This document shows, one piece after another, positions 1 through 5,224 of a stretch of 5,224 bases of DNA. The DNA is taken from contig JAFAVO010000075.1 in NCBI GenBank assembly GCA_019242385.1, forward strand, positions 1 through 5,224, read 5' to 3'. The notes beneath the pieces are model-generated. The model saw only the letters and a list, made by a program, of their open reading frames with translations, was not told the origin of the DNA and did no database searches. Source of the stretch: Gammaproteobacteria bacterium (GTDB taxonomy: Bacteria > Pseudomonadota > Gammaproteobacteria > Steroidobacterales > Steroidobacteraceae). The position numbers and the translations under genes are program-made. How positions within the stretch are numbered: position 1 is the first letter of the stretch; each line of letters begins with the position of its first letter.

Positions 1-1
1 G

Positions 2-826
2 CGCCTGGTGATGGATCCGGAGAGCTTCGGACTCGCGTTTAGCCGGATTCCCAATCAGCCCTATTTCGCACGCGTGCCCACGCAGGGGCAGGTCAATCTG
101 CGCATCGCAGCCGAGATCGCCGGCATCAGTCCCGAGGATCTCTATGAGCTCAATCCGGCCTTCCACCGCTGGGCGACCGACCCGGGCGGCCCGCACTTCA
201 TGCTGTTGCCGGTGAATGCGGCCGACACCTTCGCCGAGAACATCATGCAGCTCTCCGCCGATCAGCGTCTCGGGGTCGCGCATTACACCGTGCATCGCGG
301 CGATTCGCTCGCGACCGTGGCGCTCAAGTTTCATACCTCGGTGAATGTGCTGCGGGAGTTGAACGACATGCCCATCGCGGGCATTGCCGTGGGTGACGAC
401 CTGCGGGTCCCCGGAGCGATGACTGATTTGCCCGCGAAGGTCATGCTGGCCGCCGCACGCGTCGATGGGCACGGCCGCGGACGTGTGTCGCGTGCGCACG
501 TGCAGGTCGTACGCCGCGGTGACTCGCTCTGGACCATTGCGCGGCGCACCGGTGTCAATGTGAACACGCTCGCGCTGATGAACGGACTGCAGCCGGGAGA
601 CCCGCTGCGCGCCGGTCAGCGCATCAAGCTCTCGACCGACACGGGCGGCCGCGTGCACCGCCGCCACATCGAATACACCGTGCGTGACGGCGATACGCCA
701 TCGCTGATCGCGCGCTTGTTTCAGTGCAGCGTGCCGCAGCTCCTCGCCTGGAACGGGCTGGGCTCACACTCGCATCTGCACGCCGGCCAGAAGCTGCGCA
801 TCCACCTGACCAGCCACCGCGGGTAA
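2..826 (+). CDS. mltD: Membrane-bound lytic murein transglycosylase D-like protein, C-terminal part with three LysM domains (5' end outside window)
   Basis: The frame is open from the first bases, so the true start and the catalytic GH23 (SLT) domain lie upstream; the GTG/ATG codons at 8-13 are internal. What remains begins with the segment that follows the SLT domain in MltD proteins (IPNQPYF, then AGISPEDLYELNPAFHRWATDP and a GPH..LLPV strand). Three LysM peptidoglycan-binding domains follow, at about 281-412, 497-631 and 668-808. Each has the GDS/GDT-x-x-x-(I/V)A core and ends with a G(Q/D)-x-L/I-x-(V/L/I) strand. In the family, the enzyme cleaves the MurNAc-GlcNAc bond to leave 1,6-anhydroMurNAc ends, usually as an outer-membrane lipoprotein; neither the lipobox nor the active site can be checked here. 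The stop is TAA at 824-826. A different SLT/LysM hydrolase is possible, but the post-catalytic segment favours MltD. Confidence 0.88.
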   Translation, partial: RLVMDPESFGLAFSRIPNQPYFARVPTQGQVNLRIAAEIAGISPEDLYELNPAFHRWATDPGGPHFMLLPVNAADTFAENIMQLSADQRLGVAHYTVHRGDSLATVALKFHTSVNVLRELNDMPIAGIAVGDDLRVPGAMTDLPAKVMLAAARVDGHGRGRVSRAHVQVVRRGDSLWTIARRTGVNVNTLALMNGLQPGDPLRAGQRIKLSTDTGGRVHRRHIEYTVRDGDTPSLIARLFQCSVPQLLAWNGLGSHSHLHAGQKLRIHLTSHRG

Positions 827-876
827 ACTGATCGCAGCGGCGTCTTCCCGGGCGCCTGGCTGCTGGGCCTTTCCGG

Positions 877-882
877 CATAAT
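877..882 (+). promoter_or_regulatory. Possible -10 element for fabI
   Basis: CATAAT matches the sigma70 -10 consensus at five of six positions and lies 23 bases before the fabI start, in the 79-base gap after mltD. No TTGACA-like -35 is found at 16-18 bases upstream, so this is only a weak candidate. fabI could instead be read from upstream of mltD. Confidence 0.25.
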
Positions 883-890
883 CAGCGGCC

Positions 891-895
891 GGAGG
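891..895 (+). promoter_or_regulatory. Ribosome binding site of fabI
   Basis: GGAGG lies 10 bases before the ATG at 906. It supports that start, which is also the family's usual N-terminus (MGFLTGKR). Confidence 0.7.
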
Positions 896-905
896 GCCTC
901 GCACC

Positions 906-1706
906 ATGGGATTTCTGACCGGTAAACGCGCCTTGATCGTCGGGGTCGCGACCGACCGCTCGATCGCCTGGGGTATCGCACAGGCGATGCAGCGGGAAGG
1001 TGCCGAGCTCGCCTTCTCCTACCTGAACGACAAGATGCGCGAACGGGTCGAGCCACTGGCGCATTCGCTCGGATCGCGGCTGACCATGCCGCTCGATGTG
1101 ATGGTCGATGAGCAGTGCAATGACGCCTTCGAGCTGTTGAAGCGCGAGTGGGGGGAGCTCGACATCCTGGTGCACGCGGTGGCGTTTGCACCGCGCGAAG
1201 CACTCACCGGCAGCTTCCTTCAGGCGACCACGCGCGAGGGCTTCCGCATCGCGCACGATGTCTCCAGCTACAGCTTCACCGCGCTCGCGCGCCACGCGCA
1301 TCCGCTCATGACCGGGCGCCGTGGGGCGCTGCTCACGCTCACCTACCTCGGCGCGCTGCGCTCCATACCCGGCTATAACGTCATGGGACTCGCCAAGGCG
1401 AGCCTCGAGGCGAACGTGCGGTTTCTGGCCGCCGACCTCGGCCCGGAGGGGATCCGGGTCAATGCGATCTCAGCCGGCCCCATCAAGACGCTGGCTGCGG
1501 CGGGCATACCCGGCTTCCGCAAGATGCTCGGCCGCGTGGCCGAGATCGCTCCGCTCCGGCGCAACGTGACACTCGAGGACGTGGGCAACGCGGCCGCGTT
1601 CCTGTGCTCGGATCTGGCCGCCGGCATCACCGGCGAGATCCTCTATGTCGACAGCGGTTTCAGCACGGTCGGCATGAGCTTTCCGCTCGAGGGCGGCGAC
1701 GCCTGA
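906..1706 (+). CDS. fabI: Enoyl-[acyl-carrier-protein] reductase (NADH), FabI
   Basis: FabI reduces trans-2-enoyl-ACP to acyl-ACP with NADH, the last step of each cytosolic fatty acid elongation cycle. The 266-residue product is full length (about 262 in E. coli) and has the short-chain dehydrogenase layout of the family. The N-terminal nucleotide loop is GVATDRSIAWG (residues 13-23), and Asp64-Val65 follow the expected strand. The catalytic set is Tyr147, Tyr157 and Lys164 (Y-x6-K in YNVMGLAK), matching E. coli Tyr146/Tyr156/Lys163 after a one-residue insertion. The substrate-loop region SAGPIKTLAAAGI and the C-terminal GEILYVDSGFSTVGMS are typical. Residue 40, Gln in E. coli, is Leu here, and residue 93 is Ala instead of Gly; both positions vary among natural FabI proteins. 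The gene converges on ppiD. The order of conserved motifs makes a general SDR oxidoreductase very unlikely. Confidence 0.97.
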   Translation: MGFLTGKRALIVGVATDRSIAWGIAQAMQREGAELAFSYLNDKMRERVEPLAHSLGSRLTMPLDVMVDEQCNDAFELLKREWGELDILVHAVAFAPREALTGSFLQATTREGFRIAHDVSSYSFTALARHAHPLMTGRRGALLTLTYLGALRSIPGYNVMGLAKASLEANVRFLAADLGPEGIRVNAISAGPIKTLAAAGIPGFRKMLGRVAEIAPLRRNVTLEDVGNAAAFLCSDLAAGITGEILYVDSGFSTVGMSFPLEGGDA

Positions 1707-1716
1707 AGGGCGTCCT

Positions 1717-1728
1717 GCCCGCGCGGGC
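1717..1728. terminator. Short GC hairpin between convergent fabI and ppiD, possible weak bidirectional terminator
   Basis: The self-complementary GCCCGCGCGGGC can fold as a 4-bp stem with a 4-base loop on either strand, in the 26-base gap between the two stop codons. Neither side has a clear T tract, so intrinsic termination is doubtful. The position between converging genes is the main reason to list it. Confidence 0.25.
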
Positions 1729-1732
1729 CTGA

Positions 1733-3631
1733 CTAGTCGAAGGCCTTCGGGTTCTTGCGGACGCTCGCCGTGCGCCTGACTTCATCGACGTAAGCCAGCG
1801 CGGAAGCCGTGCCGAGCCGCTCGGATTCCTGCTGCGCGCGGCTCCTCTGCGCCTCGCCATCGTGGGTCGGCGCGGTGCGCGCTGCGCTCACGACGAGCAG
1901 CGCCGCGCCGCCATCGTTCATCGTCAGCACCTGCAATTCCGGTTTCCCGGCAGGTTTCGCCAGCGCGAATGCCGCCTCGCGCACCTGTGCCGGCACCGAC
2001 GGATCGTTGCGCCCGATGAAATGCGCCGGGTCCGCCGTCAGCTTGAGTTCCTGAGCGACGCTATCGAGTGAGCCGCCCTTGAGAAGCTGCTCACGCCCAC
2101 GCTGGGCGGCGCCGAGCGCTGCCTGCGTGCCACGCTCCTTGGTGATCGCCGCGACGATGCTGTCACGGACCTCAGCCAGCGGCTGTGGCTCGGGTTTGCG
2201 GTGCTCGCGCACCTTGAAGATCACCAGTCGGTCATCTCCGAGCAGCACCGGTCCGCCGAGCTTATCGGCGCCAAGCGGCTGATCGCCGAACAGCAGCTCC
2301 TGCAGCTGCGGTGCGGCACCGAAGGGTACGCCGCCTGCGCCTTTGAGGAACTCCTTCACCTCGCCCTGCTGGAGGTTGTACTGCTGCGCGAGGGCATTGA
2401 GGTCCGCGCCAGGCTCGGCGAGCTTCGCCTGCAACTGCTCCTGGATCTCACCGAACCGATCGGTCGCACGGGCGCGCCGCAGCTGCGCCTCGAGCTCCGG
2501 ACGCGCCTCCTCGAAGCTTTTCGACTTGCCGCGCTGGACGTCCTCGAGACGGATGATGTGATAGCCGTACTGGGTCTTCACCGGGCCGGCGATCTCACCG
2601 ACCGACATCCCATAGAGCGCATCGGCGAAGGGCTTCACGAAAGTACTGCGCTCGGCCCAGCCGAGATCCCCGCCGTTCTGCGCTGAGCCCGGGTCCTGGG
2701 AATACTGCTTGGCGAGCTCGCCGAAATCCTTGCCGGACTTTGCCTGCGTGAGCACTTGCTGGGCGAGCGCCAGAGCGGCGGCATCGTCCTTGCCCGTGAT
2801 CAGTATGTGCCGGGCATGGCGTTTCTCGGGAACTTCCAGCCGCGCCTTCGCCTTCTCGTACTCGGCGCGCAGGTCGGCATCGCTCACCTCCTGCTGTGCC
2901 GCGAGCGCCTCGAGGCGCAGCTCCGCATATTGCAGGTGCACCGATTCCGGGCGCATGTACTGCGATACGTGCTCCTTGTAGTACGCCTGTACGGCAGCAT
3001 CGTCGATGGCTGCGGCGCTGCGAAAGTGGTCCGCCGGCAGGAGCAGATAGCGCACCTCGCGCTGCTGGTCCTCGAGGTCGCTCAGGCGCGTGAGCTCGGC
3101 GGGCGTGAGGAAGTCGGAGGCACGGATGCCGCCTTCGAGCTGCAGCTGCTGCAGATCGGTGCGCAGCTGCTGCGTGTAGGCATCGAGCGAGACGCCGGCT
3201 TGCGCGAGTGCGGCCTTCGCGGCCTGCGGATCGTATTTGCCGTCGACCTGGAAAGCCGGCTCGCCCTGCACCGCTTCCAGCAGTGCCTGATTGCTGACAC
3301 GGTAACCGAGATCGTGTGAGCGCTCCGTGAGCAGCGTGCGCTTGATCAGACTTTCCAACACCTGGTCCTGCAGTCGCGCGCGCAGTGGCGCGGGCAGTTC
3401 CGCACCACCCATGCGCTGCTGCCACATGCTCTGCTGGCGCAGCCAGACGTTGCGCGCGTCCTCCACGGAGATCTTGCTGCCGTTCGCCTCGGCGGCGTAA
3501 TTGGAGCCACCGAAATTCAGATTCACGATCCCGTAGGCGCCCCAGGCGGCAAACACCACCGCCAGCGCGCCCAGCACCAGATACGCGAGCCATCTCTGGC
3601 CCTGCAGACTGTCTCGGATCCTTTGCAGCAT
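1733..3631 (-). CDS. ppiD: PpiD-like periplasmic folding chaperone with parvulin (peptidyl-prolyl isomerase) domain
   Basis: The 632-residue product has the PpiD plan and is close to the E. coli length (about 623). It has a short charged N-terminus (MLQRIRDSLQGQR) and one membrane helix at about residues 14-36. A SurA-like chaperone region follows at about 40-265, with the 'ANGSKISVEDARNVWLRQQ' segment typical of SurA/PpiD N-domains. The parvulin domain is at about 271-363 (RHARHILI, then NGGDLGWAERS and YGYHIIRL), and a long helical C-terminal region completes the protein. In the family it is anchored in the inner membrane, near the Sec translocon, and helps newly exported proteins fold in the periplasm. 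Parvulin histidines His275 and His358 are present. The ATG at 3629-3631 gives the conserved N-terminus, though no strong Shine-Dalgarno precedes it. The start lies 27 bases downstream of tRNA-Asp on the same strand. Confidence 0.94.
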   Translation of the reverse strand: MLQRIRDSLQGQRWLAYLVLGALAVVFAAWGAYGIVNLNFGGSNYAAEANGSKISVEDARNVWLRQQSMWQQRMGGAELPAPLRARLQDQVLESLIKRTLLTERSHDLGYRVSNQALLEAVQGEPAFQVDGKYDPQAAKAALAQAGVSLDAYTQQLRTDLQQLQLEGGIRASDFLTPAELTRLSDLEDQQREVRYLLLPADHFRSAAAIDDAAVQAYYKEHVSQYMRPESVHLQYAELRLEALAAQQEVSDADLRAEYEKAKARLEVPEKRHARHILITGKDDAAALALAQQVLTQAKSGKDFGELAKQYSQDPGSAQNGGDLGWAERSTFVKPFADALYGMSVGEIAGPVKTQYGYHIIRLEDVQRGKSKSFEEARPELEAQLRRARATDRFGEIQEQLQAKLAEPGADLNALAQQYNLQQGEVKEFLKGAGGVPFGAAPQLQELLFGDQPLGADKLGGPVLLGDDRLVIFKVREHRKPEPQPLAEVRDSIVAAITKERGTQAALGAAQRGREQLLKGGSLDSVAQELKLTADPAHFIGRNDPSVPAQVREAAFALAKPAGKPELQVLTMNDGGAALLVVSAARTAPTHDGEAQRSRAQQESERLGTASALAYVDEVRRTASVRKNPKAFD

Positions 3632-3658
3632 GGTTCGGTCGGCTGATATCGGAGAACG

Positions 3659-3735
3659 TGGCGGAGCGGACGGGACTCGAACCCGCGACCCCCGGCGTGA
3701 CAGGCCGGTATTCTAACCAGCTGAACTACCGCTCC
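3659..3735 (-). tRNA. tRNA-Asp (anticodon GUC)
   Basis: The minus strand folds into a complete 77-base tRNA. The acceptor stem is GGAGCGG/CCGCTCC with discriminator G, and the CCA end is encoded (complement of 3659-3661). The D-stem is GTTC/GAAT, and the anticodon stem CCGGC/GCCGG encloses CTGTCAC, with anticodon GTC at 3699-3701. The T-stem is GCGGG/CCCGT with loop TTCGAGT. The body closely resembles E. coli tRNA-Asp as I recall it. It supplies aspartate for GAC/GAU codons. It sits directly upstream of ppiD, a placement familiar from other gammaproteobacteria. Confidence 0.97.
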
Positions 3736-3750
3736 GCTTTGGGGGGGCGA

Positions 3751-3780
3751 ATCCTATCGGATTGAACAATAAGGCTACAA
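3751..3780 (-). promoter_or_regulatory. Predicted sigma70 promoter of tRNA-Asp (and possibly ppiD)
   Basis: Reading the minus strand, TTGTAG (complement of 3775-3780) and TAGGAT (complement of 3751-3756) are 18 bases apart and lie just upstream of the tRNA. Each matches its consensus at four of six positions. The -10 is followed by TCGCCCCCCC, a GC-rich discriminator of the kind found at stable-RNA promoters under stringent (ppGpp) control. The transcript would begin within about ten bases of the tRNA 5' end. Confidence 0.5.
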
Positions 3781-4030
3781 GCGATTTCGCCTGCCCCCCG
3801 CCGCGAGCCCCCGGCAGCGGCTTGAGCACAGCGGCGTCCTGGCCAAAGGCAGCCGCGCGCATCCCGCGGAGCGCACTCGGGAACCTCTCCCGTCAACGGA
3901 TATGGCATTCAGCCGCTTCGTAAGTGCAGGCAGCTAACACCTCATAACTTATTGCGCCACCAATGCGTCGCCAACCTAAGACATGGTGCGCATGACATCG
4001 TTCCGTCAGGCACAATGTCCGAAAGGCTTA
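3781..4030. other. Intergenic region between tRNA-Asp and the DUF2844 gene
   Basis: This is the non-coding gap between divergent units. The left part (3781-3900) is very GC-rich, with repeated CAGCGGC words and no credible gene; short frames here lack a start with a ribosome site. The right part (3900-4030) is less GC-rich and should hold the promoter of the DUF2844 operon, but no convincing -35/-10 pair was found. Two short inverted repeats occur: TGAC-N8-GTCA (3993-4008) and GACAT-N16-ATGTC (3994-4019). Confidence 0.5.
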
Positions 4031-4036
4031 TAAGGA
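4031..4036 (+). promoter_or_regulatory. Ribosome binding site of the DUF2844 gene
   Basis: TAAGGA lies 8 bases before the ATG at 4045. It decides the start in favour of 4045 (or the adjacent ATG at 4048) over an in-frame TTG at 3952, which would put 31 extra hydrophilic residues in front of an evident signal peptide. Confidence 0.7.
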
Positions 4037-4044
4037 TTCGGCCC

Positions 4045-4500
4045 ATGATGAAGTTGTCCCGTACCCTGCCTGGTCTGCTCAGCGCCCTGTGCATGTGCGC
4101 GCCGGCATTCGCGACGCTCGGTGGCAGCGCGGCCTCCGTGGAGGCGGACCGCGCGAAGCTCAAGGGCGTCGCACGCATCACCCCGCTCGTGGATTACTCG
4201 GTGCACGAGATCCAGACTCCCGCGGGCACCGTGGTGCGCGAGTACGTGTCCGCGCAGGGGCAGGTCTTTGCGGTGAGCTGGAATGGGCCGGCCCTGCCCG
4301 ACCTTGCTCAGCTCCTCGGCGGCTATGCCACGACACTGCAGCAGGCCGCGAGCCACCCCCACTACAACCATCATCGGCTGAGCATCGACACGCCGGACGT
4401 GGTGATGCACTCCAGTGGACATGCACGCATCCGCTACGGAAGCGCCTGGGTGCCGGCATTGCTTCCGCAGAACTTCTCCCCGAAGGACATCGGCCAATAA
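4045..4500 (+). CDS. Secreted DUF2844 family protein
   Basis: The 151-residue product starts with a Sec signal peptide: MMKLSR, a hydrophobic core, then a probable signal peptidase I cut after APAFA (residue 23). The mature protein begins TLGGSAASVEAD, the usual opening of DUF2844 proteins, which I recognise by family pattern. The family core follows at about residues 51-94: YSVHEIQTPAGTVVREYVS, then GQVFAVSW.GP..PDL.QLLG. A C-terminal part (about 105-135) carries several His and Tyr residues and ends in a RIRYGSAWVP strand. The mature chain has no cysteine and no membrane helix, so it should be soluble in the periplasm or exported further. The function is unknown. It is followed after 19 bases by a DUF3443 lipoprotein gene, a pairing I recall from other proteobacteria, which suggests a shared job. 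An alternative start at 4048 would change only one residue. Confidence 0.85.
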   Translation: MMKLSRTLPGLLSALCMCAPAFATLGGSAASVEADRAKLKGVARITPLVDYSVHEIQTPAGTVVREYVSAQGQVFAVSWNGPALPDLAQLLGGYATTLQQAASHPHYNHHRLSIDTPDVVMHSSGHARIRYGSAWVPALLPQNFSPKDIGQ

Positions 4501-4502
4501 CA

Positions 4503-4510
4503 GAAGGAAG
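4503..4510 (+). promoter_or_regulatory. Ribosome binding site of the DUF3443 lipoprotein gene
   Basis: GAAGGAAG lies 9 bases before the GTG at 4520. It supports this non-ATG start, as does the lipoprotein signal peptide that begins there. Confidence 0.65.
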
Positions 4511-4519
4511 ACACTCCCT

Positions 4520-5224
4520 GTGCGTAAGCTCCTGACCCTGATTCTTACCTGCCCGCTGATTCTCGCCGGCTGCGGTGGCAGCGGCACCACCACCAACCCT
4601 GGTGGCGGTGGTGGTGGTGGCGGCGGCGGTGGTGGTGGCGGCGGCGGCAGTCAGGTCATTGCGACTCCGGGTCCGCCGAACGTCGAGGGCCTGGTCGTCG
4701 ATGGCGGTCCGACGCAGCTCACCTCGACCGCGGTGAACACCGCGTACCTCACGGTCACCGTCTGCACACCGGGCAGCGCGCCCGGCAGCGCGGGATGCCA
4801 GAACATCGACCACATCGAGGTCGACACGGGCTCGATCGGTTTGCGCATCATTGCCGGACCACCGACCGGGGCGAGCGCGGGGGAGCTCACCGTGCCGCTG
4901 CCTCCCGTGATGGATCCGGCCAAGCCGGCGAACATCCTCGGAGAATGCCTGCAGTTCGCCGATGGCTACAGCTGGGGCTCGGTCAACACGGCCGATGTCT
5001 ACTTCCCGGTCTCGGGTGAGAAGGCCACCAACGTCATCGTCCACGTCATTGGCGCGACCTCGACCGGCGACCCCGCCAGTGCCAACCCTTCCTGCGTGCC
5101 GCCGCCACCACTCGTGACCGAGAACACGGTGCCCTCCTTCGGAGCCAACGGGATCCTCGGAGTCGGCCCCTTCATCAACGACTGCAACAGCACCGGACCC
5201 TGCGCGCCGGGCCGCTCGGCCAGT
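4520..5224 (+). CDS. DUF3443 family lipoprotein, possible pepsin-like aspartic protease (3' end outside window)
   Basis: A GTG start opens a frame that stays open to the window edge (235 residues seen); the family is usually longer, so the C-terminal part is missing. The N-terminus is a lipoprotein signal, MRKLLTLILTCPLILAGC, with lipobox LAGC and lipidated Cys18. The next residue is Gly, not Asp, which favours the outer membrane. A low-complexity linker with 16 consecutive glycines (28-43) follows. The folded part starts near residue 50 and contains HIEVDTGSIGLRI (Asp102-Thr-Gly-Ser) and NGILGVGPF (210-218). Six cysteines (82, 93, 143, 192, 222, 228) fit an oxidising compartment. The DTGS and GILGVG motifs resemble the first lobe of pepsin-like proteases; that is an inference, and a second catalytic Asp would lie beyond the window. 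It probably forms an operon with the DUF2844 gene. Confidence 0.83.
   Translation, partial: MRKLLTLILTCPLILAGCGGSGTTTNPGGGGGGGGGGGGGGGGSQVIATPGPPNVEGLVVDGGPTQLTSTAVNTAYLTVTVCTPGSAPGSAGCQNIDHIEVDTGSIGLRIIAGPPTGASAGELTVPLPPVMDPAKPANILGECLQFADGYSWGSVNTADVYFPVSGEKATNVIVHVIGATSTGDPASANPSCVPPPPLVTENTVPSFGANGILGVGPFINDCNSTGPCAPGRSAS
4601..4648 (+). repeat. GGY trinucleotide tract encoding 16 glycines
   Basis: Sixteen successive GGT or GGC codons form a near-perfect triplet repeat in the DUF3443 gene just after the lipidation site. It probably acts as a flexible tether between the lipid anchor and the folded domain. Being in-frame, length changes by slippage would alter the spacer and not break the gene. 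Confidence 0.9.

Noticed and set aside
1182..1184. FabI residue 93 is Ala where E. coli has Gly; changes at Gly93 cause triclosan or diazaborine resistance in E. coli.
   Set aside because: Alanine is the normal residue here in many natural FabI proteins, including triclosan-sensitive S. aureus FabI (Ala95), so it is no evidence of resistance.
2201..2686. Plus-strand open frame of 161 codons inside ppiD, and a second minus-strand frame at 2595-3593.
   Set aside because: Both lie wholly inside the clearly coding ppiD frame, lack domains, and have the biased composition of out-of-frame translation.
3862..3890. GCGGAGCG followed by CTCGGGAACC resembles the tRNA-Asp 3' end, hinting at an attachment-site repeat or tRNA remnant.
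   Set aside because: Identity is limited to about eight bases, the T-loop consensus is missing, and the sequence lies on the 5' side of the tRNA. No integrase or island genes are visible.
3726..3908. Minus-strand frame of 60 codons upstream of and overlapping the 5' end of tRNA-Asp.
   Set aside because: It runs through the tRNA promoter and into the tRNA gene, and has no ribosome site or family resemblance.
3952..4044. An upstream in-frame TTG could extend the DUF2844 protein by 31 residues.
   Set aside because: The extension has no ribosome site and would bury the signal peptide; TAAGGA eight bases before the ATG at 4045 fits better.
4178..5044. Long open frame (288 codons) on the minus strand opposite the DUF2844/DUF3443 genes.
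   Set aside because: It is rich in Arg, Ala and Gly with runs made by the antisense of the glycine tract and shows no recognisable domain. It is a shadow of GC-rich codon use on the plus strand.

Overview
This is a GC-rich window with dense, chromosome-like coding. It most likely comes from a gammaproteobacterium. The evidence is an MltD-type lytic transglycosylase tail, a classical FabI, a membrane-anchored PpiD and a tRNA-Asp lying together. From memory, Pseudomonas-type genomes keep ppiD, tRNA and fabI close to one another, with mltD nearby. The genus cannot be fixed from the sequence.

Layout, left to right. Bases 1-826 (+) are the 3' part of an mltD-like gene: the conserved post-catalytic segment and three LysM domains. 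After 79 bases comes fabI (906-1706, +), the NADH-dependent enoyl-ACP reductase of fatty acid elongation. It converges on ppiD (1733-3631, -), a one-pass periplasmic chaperone with a parvulin domain; their stop codons are 26 bases apart. Just upstream of ppiD on the same strand is a complete tRNA-Asp(GUC) gene with an encoded CCA (3659-3735), preceded by a plausible sigma70 promoter with a C-rich discriminator. ppiD may be partly read through from this tRNA promoter.

Bases 3781-4030 are non-coding, with no firm signal beyond two short inverted repeats. After them comes a rightward two-gene unit: a small secreted DUF2844 protein (4045-4500), then, 19 bases later, a DUF3443 lipoprotein (4520 to the window end, cut off). 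This second gene starts with GTG and runs off the edge.

The left and middle genes are core envelope functions: peptidoglycan remodelling, membrane lipid synthesis and folding of exported proteins. The DUF2844/DUF3443 pair is the least understood part. The DUF3443 protein has a lipobox, a 16-glycine spacer, a DTGS motif and a downstream NGILGVG motif. Together these resemble the N-terminal lobe of pepsin-like aspartic proteases, which are rare in bacteria. I regard this as the main lead. No mobile elements, CRISPR arrays or rRNA genes were seen.
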